A stretch of 64,000 nt of DNA from Rhizobium tumorigenes (GCF_003240565.2 NZ_CP117259.1:1-64000), one strand, 5' to 3'; shown: positions 17,016 through 26,055, counted from the first letter of the stretch. The notes: generated by a model from the sequence alone, not told the origin. Made by a program: numbers and translations.

Positions 17016-17741
17016 ATGCAGTTTGCCGGAAAGTCCGTCATCATCACCGGCGCAGGCAAGGGCATCGGCCGCGCCTGCGCGAAAATCATGGCGGAGCGTG
17101 GCGCCGAGGTCATCGCCCTCAGCCGCACGGCGTCCGATCTGGAAAGCCTGCGAGAAGAAGTCGGCGGACGCTCGATTGCCGTCGATCTTGCCGACCCGGC
17201 TACGACACGGGCGGCGATGCGGGAAGCGGGCACCGCCGATTTCCTGATCAACAGCGCCGGTATCAACGTGCTCGAATCGAGCTTCGACATGACCGAGGAG
17301 GGCTACGAGGCCGTCATGGGCATCAACCTGCGTGCCGCCATGATCACCTGCCAGGAATTCGGACGCGCGCGCGTCGCAGCCGGCGGCGGGGGCGCCATCG
17401 TTAACATCACCTCGATTGCGGGCCATCGCGGTTTTGCCGAGCATCTCTGCTATGCCGCCTCCAAGGCCGGACTGGAAGGCGCCACGCGGGTCATGGCCAA
17501 GGAGTTCGGCCCGCACGGCATTCGCGTCAACGCAGTCGCCCCGACGATCACACTCACGGAGCTTGCCCTCAGAGCCTGGAGCGACCCCGTCAAGTCGGAG
17601 CCGATGATGGTGCGCCATCCCATCGGGCGCTTCGCCGAAGTCGAAGACGTCGCACGGACCATCGCTATGTTGCTGTCGGAAGACACGGAAATGGTCACCG
17701 GCGTGGTCCTGAATGTCGATGGGGGATTTCTCGCAGTCTAG
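17016..17741 (+). CDS. SDR oxidoreductase, L-xylulose reductase/xylitol dehydrogenase-like
   Basis: This 241-residue SDR has TGAGKGIGRA, NSAGIN, and the catalytic YAASKAGL. The stretch WSDPVKSEPMM followed by IGRFAEVEDV strongly resembles dicarbonyl/L-xylulose reductases (DCXR), which interconvert xylitol and L-xylulose. Position at the end of the pentitol operon suggests that a second polyol or a stereochemical correction is handled here. GAGGAGGAGA precedes the ATG at 17016; an upstream in-frame ATG at 16995 is less likely. The exact substrate cannot be read from sequence. Confidence 0.8.
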   Translation: MQFAGKSVIITGAGKGIGRACAKIMAERGAEVIALSRTASDLESLREEVGGRSIAVDLADPATTRAAMREAGTADFLINSAGINVLESSFDMTEEGYEAVMGINLRAAMITCQEFGRARVAAGGGGAIVNITSIAGHRGFAEHLCYAASKAGLEGATRVMAKEFGPHGIRVNAVAPTITLTELALRAWSDPVKSEPMMVRHPIGRFAEVEDVARTIAMLLSEDTEMVTGVVLNVDGGFLAV

Positions 17742-17769
17742 CCGAGGCGTCTACCCGATCCTCCATTTT

Positions 17770-17804
17770 GTCAACAGCAAGGATGCCCGGCACTTGCTGT
17801 TGAC
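17770..17804. terminator. 12-bp perfect hairpin at the end of the pentitol operon
   Basis: GTCAACAGCAAG (17770-17781) and CTTGCTGTTGAC (17793-17804) are perfect inverted arms around an 11-base loop, 28 bases after the last operon gene. A T-tract is missing, so this may be a weak or Rho-assisted terminator or an operator for the next gene. Confidence 0.55.
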
Positions 17805-17879
17805 CTTGCTCACTCCAGCCCCACATCGATTTGGTCTGTATCGTTTGTTCAAAATAGATTTTCGTGGGGAATAGGTTTG

Positions 17880-18827
17880 ATGGAATATCTGAAATCCTTG
17901 GCTCTGGCGGCGGCAGCCACACTCTTCGCACTCGGTGCGCAGCCAGCTCTGGTGTGGCAGCCAGCCTACGCGCAGGACGCCAGCGCACCGGCCAGCGCCA
18001 CACAGTTGGCGGTGACCAAGATGAACGCCTACGTCAAATTCATGAACGACACCCTTCGCGCTACCGACTCGCTTCAGCGCTATCGCTTGTGGGTCAACAT
18101 GAGCAAGGGACCGACCGGTAAGGAGAGGATCATTTACGGCCTCTACTCGCTGTATGATGTCGGCCAGCAGATCGATGCCGTGAAAAAGGCTGCTGTCTCC
18201 GAGCCGGCGATGCCCGACCTCGATGCCGCCATGATGGCGTATCTCGATGCCTATCAGAAGCTGGCGCCGGTGATCGAAAAGGCCAACACCTATTACGAGC
18301 GCGGTGACTACAAGGTGGATAAAATGGAAGGCGGCAAAGCCCTCCATAAGGATATCGCACCGCTAGGCGCCGCTTACGAAGCGCGTCGTAAAGACGCGGA
18401 GACAGCCTTGCGCGTAGAAAAGCAAAAAACCGATCTGGCTGCTCTCGCGGCTATCGAGAAGGCTGAAGGCAAGAAGGCAGCCTGGCACGTCCGCAACACC
18501 ATGATGCATGCTGAAACGATGATAAATCTCCTGCCGGATGCAGAAAACCCGGTGGTCGACATGCAGGCCTTCAAGGCTGCGCTGGACGGATACACGGCCG
18601 CGACGACCGAGTTCGACGATTTTTCCTCGGCGAACCCCGGCTCGTTCATTGGATTTGAATCGCGGCCCGATACCATGCTTTCGGAGATGCGTGACTTCTA
18701 TGTACTGCTGGAGAAAGCCAAAGGCGATGCGCGCAAGGGAGCCGGTGAAAGTCTCGAGAAAATTGTCTCGGACTACAACCTGATGGTCGAGATGTCAGAG
18801 ACCGCAGTATCGGACATAGCCCGATAG
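17880..18827 (+). CDS. YiiG/DUF3829-type secreted protein
   Basis: This 315-residue protein has an N-terminal signal peptide (hydrophobic LALAAAATLFALGAQPAL, cleavage near AYA-QD). The rest is an all-helical domain with KMNAYVKFMN, YERGDYKVDKMEGGKALH and a DYNLMVEMSE end, typical of the YiiG family (DUF3829). The mature protein would be periplasmic or surface attached; I see no clear lipobox cysteine. Its role is unknown. GTGGGGAATAGG precedes the ATG at 17880. It stands alone between two operons. Confidence 0.78.
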   Translation: MEYLKSLALAAAATLFALGAQPALVWQPAYAQDASAPASATQLAVTKMNAYVKFMNDTLRATDSLQRYRLWVNMSKGPTGKERIIYGLYSLYDVGQQIDAVKKAAVSEPAMPDLDAAMMAYLDAYQKLAPVIEKANTYYERGDYKVDKMEGGKALHKDIAPLGAAYEARRKDAETALRVEKQKTDLAALAAIEKAEGKKAAWHVRNTMMHAETMINLLPDAENPVVDMQAFKAALDGYTAATTEFDDFSSANPGSFIGFESRPDTMLSEMRDFYVLLEKAKGDARKGAGESLEKIVSDYNLMVEMSETAVSDIAR

Positions 18828-18952
18828 GACCAAACGGAGAGGGTTGCTCTGCTGATCGTGATGAGGGATCGCAACGTCAGGCCGCCTATCTGTCGCAATA
18901 ACGAGACCCGGAGGCTCCGGTCGTCACTGGCCGGGGCCATGACCAGCGCCGG

Positions 18953-18966
18953 TTGATTGAGATCAA
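18953..18966. promoter_or_regulatory. FixK/Fnr-type anaerobox upstream of the alcohol dehydrogenase
   Basis: TTGAT-TGAG-ATCAA is a perfect match to the rhizobial FixK/FnrN consensus TTGAT-N4-ATCAA. Its centre is 57 bases before the adhA start codon, so activation from the standard -41.5 position would put the transcript start near 19001. This predicts induction of the downstream module at low oxygen. The regulator itself is not in this window. Confidence 0.8.
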
Positions 18967-19016
18967 GCTGGCCGGTCGGGGTGCATGCTACTTGGCGATA
19001 ACCCAAGGAGCATCCC

Positions 19017-20042
19017 ATGACGAAAATGATGAAAGCTGCGGTTCTCCACGAATTCGGCAAACCTCTCGTGATAGAGGATGTGCCGGTGCCGGAACCACGT
19101 CCCGACCAGATCCTGGTCAAGATCGCTGCGACGGGCGTCTGCCATACCGATCTCCATGCGATCAAGGGCGACTGGCCGGTCAAGCCGACCGTGCCGTTCA
19201 TTCCGGGCCATGAGGGCGTGGGAACCGTCGTCGCCATCGGACGCGACGTCAAGCGCATCAGGGAAGGCGACCGCGTCGGCGTGCCGTGGCTTCATACTGC
19301 ATGTGGCTATTGCCCCCATTGCCGCACCGGCTGGGAGACGCTTTGCGCCGACCAGCAGAACACCGGCTATTCCGTCAATGGCAGCTTTGCCGAATATGCG
19401 CTCGCCGATCCGAATTATGTCGGCCGCCTTCCGGACAATCTGGAGTGGGGTCCGGCAGCACCTATCCTGTGCGCCGGCGTGACGGTCTACAAGGCGCTCA
19501 AGGAAACCGAGGTCAAGCCGGGCGAGTGGGTGGCCATTTCAGGCGTCGGCGGTCTCGGCCATATGGCGGTCCAGTACGCTAGGGCCATGGGAATGCATGT
19601 CGCAGCCATCGACGTTCATCCGGACAAGCTCACGCTTGCAACAAAGCTCGGGGCGGAGATCGTCATCAACGCCCGTGAGGTCGACCCGGCTGCAGAGCTG
19701 CAAAAGCGTCTCGGCGGCGTGCACGGCGTTCTCGTCACTGCGGTGTCACCAGCCGCCTTCGAACAGGCCTTCGGTGCGCTGCGCTCGCACGGCACGATGG
19801 CGCTCGTCGGCCTGCCACCGGGCAAGTTCGCCATGCCGATCTTCGACACGGTCCTGAAGCGCATCACCGTGCGTGGCTCCATCGTCGGAACGCGGCAGGA
19901 TCTGGAAGAAGCATTGGAATTTGCCGGTGATGGCGCAGTGGCAGCCCACTTCTCCTGGGACAAGCTCGAAAACATCAACGCTATCTTTGCTCGCATGGAA
20001 GAGGGCGGCATCGACGGCCGCATCGTTCTGCAGATCGACTAG
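19017..20042 (+). CDS. adhA: Zinc-dependent alcohol dehydrogenase (AdhP/AdhA type)
   Basis: This 341-residue medium-chain dehydrogenase interconverts primary alcohols and aldehydes with NAD(H). Catalytic zinc ligands are in GVCHTDLH and GHEGVG. The structural zinc site is the four cysteines of CGYCPHCRTGWETLC, and the nucleotide fold has SGVGGLGHMAVQYA. A preference for ethanol or propanol is known for this subfamily. AAGGAG at 19005-19010 sets the ATG at 19017. It is first in a set with transhydrogenase, aldehyde dehydrogenase and CoA-transferase genes, and a FixK-type box lies just upstream. Confidence 0.93.
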   Translation: MTKMMKAAVLHEFGKPLVIEDVPVPEPRPDQILVKIAATGVCHTDLHAIKGDWPVKPTVPFIPGHEGVGTVVAIGRDVKRIREGDRVGVPWLHTACGYCPHCRTGWETLCADQQNTGYSVNGSFAEYALADPNYVGRLPDNLEWGPAAPILCAGVTVYKALKETEVKPGEWVAISGVGGLGHMAVQYARAMGMHVAAIDVHPDKLTLATKLGAEIVINAREVDPAAELQKRLGGVHGVLVTAVSPAAFEQAFGALRSHGTMALVGLPPGKFAMPIFDTVLKRITVRGSIVGTRQDLEEALEFAGDGAVAAHFSWDKLENINAIFARMEEGGIDGRIVLQID

Positions 20043-20078
20043 GCATTTTCATCACCAGTCCCGTACCCAGACCGCAGC

Positions 20079-20109
20079 TACAGCATTCCCCCGGGGAGGG
20101 AATGCTGTA
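20079..20109. promoter_or_regulatory. 12-bp perfect inverted repeat between adhA and pntAA
   Basis: TACAGCATTCCC (20079-20090) and GGGAATGCTGTA (20098-20109) flank a 7-base loop that can pair further. No T-tract follows. It could be a transcript stabilizer, a Rho-assisted terminator or an operator; the position is 30 bases before pntAA. Confidence 0.55.
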
Positions 20110-20138
20110 ACCCGGACAACCGTGAAAGTTCGATCCTC

Positions 20139-21281
20139 ATGAAGATTGCAGTGCTCAAGGAAACAAGAGCGGGTGAGAAGCGCGTCGCGCTGGCACCGGC
20201 GGTGACGGGCAAGCTCGTCAAGCTCGGCGCCGAACTTCATATGCAGTCCGGTGCCGGAGATGCCGCGAAGCTTCCGGACACCAGCTTTCAGCAGGTCGCA
20301 TTCGAACCCGATCAGAAGGTGCTGCTCGGTGACGCCGATATCGTCCTCTGCGTCCAGGCTCCCGCCATTGCGACGGTCAAGATGATGAAGCCGGGCGCGA
20401 TCCTGATTTGCCTCGTCTATGCCAACCGCGAGCAGCAACTGGTCAAGGCGCTGTGCGAGGACAAGATCACGACATTCGCCATGGAGACGGTGCCCCGCAT
20501 CAGCCGCGCCCAGTCCATCGACGTGCTGTCGACCCAGTCGGCACTGTCCGGCTATTATGCGCCGCTGCTGGGGGCAGCCAACATGCCGCGAATCCTGCCG
20601 ATGATGACGACCGCGGTCGGCTCGCTCAGGGCTGCCAAGGTGCTGGTCATGGGACTTGGTGTCGCCGGGCTACAGGCACTCGCAACGGCCCATCGTCTTG
20701 GCGCGATCACCGAAGGCTACGATGTTCGCCCCGAAACCAAGGAGCAGGCGCTGTCCGTCGGCGCCAAGTTCGTCGAGACCGGCGTCGATGCTCGCGGCGA
20801 GGGCGGCTATGCCCGGGAATTGACTGCCGAGGAAAAGCTGAAGGTCAATGCGGCCCTGACGCAGCATATCCAGGAGGCCGACCTCATCATCACCACGGCC
20901 GCCGTGCCCGGCCGCCCATCTCCAAAGCTGATCGACGCCCAGCAGCTCGCCGGCATGAAGCCGGGGTCCGTGATCGTCGATCTCGGTGCGGAAGGCGGTG
21001 GGAATTGCGTAGGGACAAAGCCGGGCGAAACCGTCGAGATCGGGCCGGTCACCATCTTGGCGCCGCTCAATGTTCCGTCTCATCTCGCCCAGCATGCGAG
21101 CGAACTCTACGCCAAGAACCTCCTCAATCTCCTCCAGCTGATCGTGCGCGATGGCAAGGTGGTGCTCGATTTTGAGGATGAGGTCATCGCCAAGACAGTC
21201 CTCACCCATGAAGGCGAGATGAGAAACCAGCCGGTGCCGAGCGTGGTCCAGTTGAAGACCCCCGAAGGAGCAGCCGTATGA
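20139..21281 (+). CDS. pntAA: NAD(P) transhydrogenase subunit alpha part 1 (domain I)
   Basis: This subunit binds NAD(H) in the proton-translocating transhydrogenase that makes NADPH from NADH. The 380-residue protein has the N-terminal RAGEKRVALAP motif shared with alanine dehydrogenase, the dinucleotide fold VMGLGVAGLQALATA, EGYDVRPETKEQA and GSVIVDLGAEGGGN. The alpha chain is split into two genes, as usual in alpha-proteobacteria. It overlaps pntAB by 4 bases (ATGA). Confidence 0.95.
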   Translation: MKIAVLKETRAGEKRVALAPAVTGKLVKLGAELHMQSGAGDAAKLPDTSFQQVAFEPDQKVLLGDADIVLCVQAPAIATVKMMKPGAILICLVYANREQQLVKALCEDKITTFAMETVPRISRAQSIDVLSTQSALSGYYAPLLGAANMPRILPMMTTAVGSLRAAKVLVMGLGVAGLQALATAHRLGAITEGYDVRPETKEQALSVGAKFVETGVDARGEGGYARELTAEEKLKVNAALTQHIQEADLIITTAAVPGRPSPKLIDAQQLAGMKPGSVIVDLGAEGGGNCVGTKPGETVEIGPVTILAPLNVPSHLAQHASELYAKNLLNLLQLIVRDGKVVLDFEDEVIAKTVLTHEGEMRNQPVPSVVQLKTPEGAAV

Positions 21282-21586
21282 CCACCGACACATCCCTTAC
21301 CTGGCTCATTGCCCTTTATATCTTCATGCTCGCTGCCATCACCGGCTACGAGGTCATCAGCAAGGTTCCCTCCATTCTCCACACGCCGCTGATGTCCGGC
21401 TCCAACTTCATCCACGGCATCGTCGTGGTAGGTGCGCTGCATGCGCTGTTCACGGCGACAAGCACCACCGCACAGGTTCTCGCCTTCGTTGCTGTGATGC
21501 TCGGAGCGGCCAATGCCGCCGGTGGCTACATCGTCACAGACCGGATGCTCGCCATGTTCCGTCCCAGCACCGAAAAGAAGGTTTGA
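21278..21586 (+). CDS. pntAB: NAD(P) transhydrogenase subunit alpha part 2 (membrane part)
   Basis: This 102-residue protein has three to four membrane helices (LTWLIALYIFMLAAITGYEVI, FIHGIVVVGALHALF, VLAFVAVMLGAANAAGGYIV). The conserved TPLMSGSNFIHGIV stretch is typical of the domain II portion of the alpha chain. It forms part of the proton channel together with PntB. Start and stop overlap or abut the flanking pnt genes, so expression is coupled. Confidence 0.94.
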   Translation: MTTDTSLTWLIALYIFMLAAITGYEVISKVPSILHTPLMSGSNFIHGIVVVGALHALFTATSTTAQVLAFVAVMLGAANAAGGYIVTDRMLAMFRPSTEKKV

Positions 21587-21588
21587 TC

Positions 21589-23004
21589 ATGTTCCTTCAA
21601 CATATCGAGGGGCTGAGCGGTCTGGTTGCCGCAGCTCTCTTCATATTCGGGCTGAAACGCATGTCGTCCCCCGTCACGGCACTTTCGGGGATCGTCGTTG
21701 CCGGGATCGGCATGGTCATCGCCGTCGCCGCGAGCTTTCTCGTGCTTGCCGATCTGCCAGAGGCAGCACAGCCGCGCATGCTGGCAAATATCGTACTTGC
21801 CGTTCTTGCGCTCGGTCTTGGCGGTGGCTGGGCATGGTGGAATGGCCGCAAGGTCGCCGTCACAGCGATGCCGCAGATGGTTGCGCTCTATAACGGCATG
21901 GGCGGCGGCGCGGCTGCGGCCGTTGCCGCAGTCGAACTTCTCAAGGTTGCTACGGCCGCGCCGCTGAATGCCTCCGTCACCATCGCCGGTGCGCTGATCG
22001 GCTCCATTTCGCTGACGGGCTCGGTCATCGCCTGGGCAAAGCTCGACGGCCGCATCGACAAGCCATGGCGCTTTACGGGCCAGCGCGTTGTCAACGGGCT
22101 GGTGTTCGTCCTTGCCATTGCACTTGGCACCTTGCTTGTCCTGCAGTACGGCGGCCTGCCCACCGTGGTCATCGCGCTCCTGTTCTTCGGCTGCGCTCTG
22201 GCTTTCGGCATCCTGATGACGCTGCCGATCGGTGGCGCCGACATGCCGGTGGTGATCTCGCTCTACAACGCCTTTACCGGCCTTGCCGTGGCGCTCGAAG
22301 GGTATGCCCTGCAAAATCCTGCGCTGATGATTGCCGGCATGGTGGTCGGGTCGGCCGGCACGATGCTGACCGTGCTGATGGCGAAGGCCATGAACCGGTC
22401 GCTTGCAAATGTGCTTTTCAGCAACTTTGGAGACGTCAGTGCCGCCTCGACATCAGACATCGCCGGCAGCATGAAGCCGGCAGACGCCGGCGATGCGGCA
22501 ATCGCCATGCGCTATGCTTCCAGCGTCATCATCGTTCCGGGCTACGGCCTCGCCGTCGCTCAGGCGCAGCAGAAGCTCTACGAACTGGTGAAGATGCTGC
22601 AGGCGGCCGACGTCGACGTGAAATTTGCCATCCATCCGGTGGCGGGTCGTATGCCGGGGCACATGAACGTGCTGCTTGCCGAGGCTGGTGTTCCCTACGA
22701 CATCATCTTCGATATGGAGGACATCAACGATGCCTTCGCGACGACCGATGTCGCCCTTGTCATCGGCGCCAACGATGTCGTCAATCCGGCGGCGCGCACC
22801 GACAAGTCCTCTCCGATCTACGGCATGCCGATCCTCAACGTCGATCAGGCGCACCAGGTCTACGTCGTCAAGCGAGGACAGGGCAAAGGCTATGCCGGCG
22901 TCGAGAACCTGCTGTTTTACGGCGACAACTGCAACATGGTCTATGGCGACGCCCAGGCCGTGATTACCCAGATGGTCCAGGCCATCAAGGAGCTCGGAGG
23001 CTGA
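21589..23004 (+). CDS. pntB: NAD(P) transhydrogenase subunit beta
   Basis: This 471-residue subunit has a membrane half of about eight helices and a C-terminal NADP(H)-binding domain III. Domain III motifs visible are VPGYGLAVAQAQQKLYEL, GRMPGHMNVLLAEAGVPYD, GANDVVNPAART and KRGQGKGYAGVENLLFY. The ATG at 21589 is preferred over a TTG two codons upstream. It completes a three-gene transhydrogenase that balances NADH from the adjacent alcohol and aldehyde dehydrogenases against NADPH. Confidence 0.95.
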   Translation: MFLQHIEGLSGLVAAALFIFGLKRMSSPVTALSGIVVAGIGMVIAVAASFLVLADLPEAAQPRMLANIVLAVLALGLGGGWAWWNGRKVAVTAMPQMVALYNGMGGGAAAAVAAVELLKVATAAPLNASVTIAGALIGSISLTGSVIAWAKLDGRIDKPWRFTGQRVVNGLVFVLAIALGTLLVLQYGGLPTVVIALLFFGCALAFGILMTLPIGGADMPVVISLYNAFTGLAVALEGYALQNPALMIAGMVVGSAGTMLTVLMAKAMNRSLANVLFSNFGDVSAASTSDIAGSMKPADAGDAAIAMRYASSVIIVPGYGLAVAQAQQKLYELVKMLQAADVDVKFAIHPVAGRMPGHMNVLLAEAGVPYDIIFDMEDINDAFATTDVALVIGANDVVNPAARTDKSSPIYGMPILNVDQAHQVYVVKRGQGKGYAGVENLLFYGDNCNMVYGDAQAVITQMVQAIKELGG

Positions 23005-23075
23005 TCCGGCATCCGCTTCTAACCGGTGGCGCCATGGGAAATCGGACGCGCCGCACACTGCGAAAGGTAAGTAAC

Positions 23076-24467
23076 ATGGCATATGCAACCATCAATCCCT
23101 ACACGGGCGAAACGTTGAAAACCTTTGCCGACGCCACGGACGCCGAGGTAGGCACGGCAATCGACAAAGCGCACGCCGCCTTCCTGTCATGGAAAACGGC
23201 TTCGTTCGCGGACCGCGCAAAGGTCATGCAGAATGCGGCCGGCCTTCTGCGTCGGGATATCGACAGCTACGCCAATCTGCTGACCCTCGAGATGGGCAAG
23301 GTGATATCGGAAGCCCGGGCAGAAGTGGAACTGTCGGCAGCTATCTTCGAATACTACGCGAACAACGCCGAAAGACTGCTTGCCCCACAAAAGCTGCCGG
23401 TGGCCGACCCTGCGGAAGGCGAGGCGACGCTGGTGCACGAACCCCTCGGCGTCCTCCTCGCCATCGAACCCTGGAATTTCCCTTATTACCAGATCGCGCG
23501 GATCATCGCCCCGCAGCTGTCGGCGGGCAACACCATGCTGCTCAAGCACGCCTCGAACGTGCCGCAAAGTGCGGCGGCGTTTGAGGGGCTGATGAAGGAA
23601 GCCGGCTTGCCCGTCGGTGGATTCCAGAACCTCTATGCCACCCGCTCGCAGATCGAGATGATTCTCAACGATCCCCGCGTGCACGGCGTCGCCCTGACCG
23701 GTTCCGAAGGCGCGGGCGCCATCGTCGCTTCTCAGGCCGGCAAGGCCCTGAAAAAATCGACCATGGAACTCGGTGGTGCCGACGCTTTCGTCGTGCTTAC
23801 CGATGCCGACATGGAAAAGACCGTCAAATGGGCAGTCTTCGGACGGCACTGGAACGGCGGCCAGGTGTGTGTGTCCTCCAAGCGCATGATCATCCTCGAT
23901 GGCGTCTACGATGCGTTTCTCGAGAGCTATACCAAAGGCGTCGCAGGCCTGCGTGCCGGCGATCCTTTCGCACCGGAAACAACGCTCGCGCCGATGTCGT
24001 CGCAGGGTGCTGCCGATGAAATCCGGGAGAAGATTGCACAAGCCGTTGCCCTCGGCGCGACGGCCACCGAGGTCGGACCCAGCGTTCCCAACCGGGGAGC
24101 ATTCGTGCAGCCGACGATCCTCACCAACGTCTCCGACGAAAATCCTGCCCGCTATTGGGAATTCTTCGGTCCTGTCTCCATGCTGTTTCGCGCCAAGGAC
24201 GAGGACGATGCGATCCGCATCGCCAACGACTCGCCCTTCGGCCTCGGTGGCTCGGTGTTCACCTCCGATACGAAGCACGGTGCGGAAGTTGCAGCGAAGA
24301 TCTCCACGGGCATGGTGTTCGTCAACCATCCGACGATGGTGAAGGCCGATCTGCCCTTCGGCGGCGTCCGCCGCTCCGGTTACGGGCGGGAGTTGCTCGA
24401 CCTCGGGATCAAGGAGTTCGTCAACCACAAGCTGATCAATATCGTCGACATAGACGCACCCTTCTAA
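23076..24467 (+). CDS. gabD: NAD(P)-dependent succinate-semialdehyde dehydrogenase
   Basis: This 463-residue aldehyde dehydrogenase starts AYATINPYTGETLKTF, typical of succinate-semialdehyde dehydrogenases. It shows EPWNFPYYQIAR, LTGSEGAGAIVA, the catalytic-glutamate block MELGGADAFVV and the nucleophile cysteine in GGQVCVSSKR. It could also oxidize other short semialdehydes or acetaldehyde supplied by the alcohol dehydrogenase. AAAGGTAAG precedes the ATG at 23076. A longer frame reaching back into pntB in another phase is not real coding. Substrate assignment is by subfamily resemblance. Confidence 0.85.
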   Translation: MAYATINPYTGETLKTFADATDAEVGTAIDKAHAAFLSWKTASFADRAKVMQNAAGLLRRDIDSYANLLTLEMGKVISEARAEVELSAAIFEYYANNAERLLAPQKLPVADPAEGEATLVHEPLGVLLAIEPWNFPYYQIARIIAPQLSAGNTMLLKHASNVPQSAAAFEGLMKEAGLPVGGFQNLYATRSQIEMILNDPRVHGVALTGSEGAGAIVASQAGKALKKSTMELGGADAFVVLTDADMEKTVKWAVFGRHWNGGQVCVSSKRMIILDGVYDAFLESYTKGVAGLRAGDPFAPETTLAPMSSQGAADEIREKIAQAVALGATATEVGPSVPNRGAFVQPTILTNVSDENPARYWEFFGPVSMLFRAKDEDDAIRIANDSPFGLGGSVFTSDTKHGAEVAAKISTGMVFVNHPTMVKADLPFGGVRRSGYGRELLDLGIKEFVNHKLINIVDIDAPF

Positions 24468-24559
24468 GCAGAAATGTCTCCCTGCCGCGGCGGACGCTTC
24501 GGTGCCATGACAGGGAGGCTTAATCCCCTTTTGCAGACCTACCCAACCCCGGTGCCAGA

Positions 24560-26050
24560 ATGTTCGAGACACGCATCCGTCGCAAATCGCTGCTGGACAA
24601 AATAACCACCCCGGAGGCCGCAGCCGCCCTGATCAGGGACGGCATGATCATCGGAATGAGCGGCTTCACGAGGGCAGGCGACGCCAAGGCGGTGCCGGTC
24701 GCGATGGTCGAACGTGCCAAGACCGATCCATTCAAGATTACGCTGATCACCGGCGCATCTCTCGGCCATGACATTGATCGCATGCTGACCGAGGCGAAAA
24801 TTCTGGCGCGCCGGATGCCGTTCCAGGTCGACACGACGTTGCGTGCCGCGATCAATCGCGGCGAGGTGATGTTCATCGACCAGCATCTGTCCGAGACGGT
24901 CGAACATCTCCGCTCCAACCAGCTCGGTCCGATCGACTACGCCGTCATCGAGGCGACGGCGATTACCGAAGAGGGCGGCATCGTGCCGTCCACCTCTATC
25001 GGCAACTCGGCAAGTTTCGCGATCCTTGCCAAGCAGATCATCATCGAGATCAACCTCAGCCAGCCGCTGGCGCTCGAAGGCCTGCACGACATATATATCC
25101 CCACCAAACGTCCGTCGCGCGAGCCGATCCCGGTCGTTGCCTGTGACAGCCGCGTCGGCCTGCCCTATGTGCCGATCGATCCGGACAAGATTGCCGCCAT
25201 CGTCATCACCGGGCAGAAGGACAGCTTCTCGTCCGTCGAGGCACCTGACGCCGAGACGGAAGCAATTGCAGGCCACCTGATCCGCTTCATGGAGCAGGAG
25301 GTGGCAAGCGGCCGGCTCGACCTTTTCCTGCAGCCATTGCAGGCGGGGATCGGTACGATCGCCAACTCGGTGCTTTCAGGATTGGGGAAGGGGCCGTTCC
25401 ATGACCTCCGAATGTACAGCGAGGTCCTCCAGGACAGCACCTTCGACCTGTTCGATGCCGGCAAGCTTGCGTTTGCCTCGGGATCCTCGATCACGCTTTC
25501 GGCCGGATGCGCCGAGCGAGTGTTCGGTGACTTCGACAGATACAAGGACAAGCTTGTGCTGCGCCCGCAGGAAATTTCCAACCATCCAGAGGTGATCCGG
25601 CGTCTCGGGGTAATCGGGATCAACACCGCGCTGGAGGTCGACATCTACGGCAATGTCAATTCCAGCCACGTCAATGGCACGCACATGATGAACGGTATCG
25701 GCGGTTCCGGAGATTTCGCGCGCAACGCCTATCTGTCCGTCTTCGTTACGAAGTCGCTGGCCAAGGGCGGCAGCATTTCCTCGGTGGTCCCAATGGTCAG
25801 CCACGTCGACCACACCGAGCACGATGTCGATATCATCGTCACCGAAAATGGCCTCGCGGATCTGCGCGAACTCGCGCCGCGCGAACGGGCGGCGATGATC
25901 ATCGCCCGGTGTTCCCATCCGTCCTATCGCGAGCAACTCGAGGATTACCTGGCACGCGCCACCGCGCGCGGCGGCCATACCCCGCACCTGCTCGAAGAGG
26001 CGCTATCGTGGCACATCCGCAAGCAGACGACGGGAACCATGCTGCGCTGA
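24560..26050 (+). CDS. Acetyl-CoA hydrolase/succinyl-CoA:acetate CoA-transferase family protein
   Basis: This 496-residue enzyme of the Cat1/AarC class transfers CoA between acyl-CoA and carboxylates such as succinate and acetate. Key regions are GMSGFTRAGDAKAVP near the N-terminus and MYSEVLQD, which holds the probable active-site glutamate. HVNGTHMMNGIGGSGDFARNA in the C-terminal half is the CoA/acyl binding loop. With the dehydrogenases upstream it can connect an aldehyde or acid pool to acetyl-CoA or succinyl-CoA without ATP. A 92-base gap separates it from gabD. Hydrolase activity is the alternative. Confidence 0.86.
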   Translation: MFETRIRRKSLLDKITTPEAAAALIRDGMIIGMSGFTRAGDAKAVPVAMVERAKTDPFKITLITGASLGHDIDRMLTEAKILARRMPFQVDTTLRAAINRGEVMFIDQHLSETVEHLRSNQLGPIDYAVIEATAITEEGGIVPSTSIGNSASFAILAKQIIIEINLSQPLALEGLHDIYIPTKRPSREPIPVVACDSRVGLPYVPIDPDKIAAIVITGQKDSFSSVEAPDAETEAIAGHLIRFMEQEVASGRLDLFLQPLQAGIGTIANSVLSGLGKGPFHDLRMYSEVLQDSTFDLFDAGKLAFASGSSITLSAGCAERVFGDFDRYKDKLVLRPQEISNHPEVIRRLGVIGINTALEVDIYGNVNSSHVNGTHMMNGIGGSGDFARNAYLSVFVTKSLAKGGSISSVVPMVSHVDHTEHDVDIIVTENGLADLRELAPRERAAMIIARCSHPSYREQLEDYLARATARGGHTPHLLEEALSWHIRKQTTGTMLR

Positions 26051-26055
26051 TCTCA

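Noticed and set aside
22065..23075. A long plus-strand open frame running from inside pntB into the aldehyde dehydrogenase gene
   Set aside because: The first 330 residues are an out-of-phase reading of pntB, rich in Arg, Pro and Cys, with no family resemblance. The real aldehyde dehydrogenase starts at 23076 after its own ribosome-binding site.
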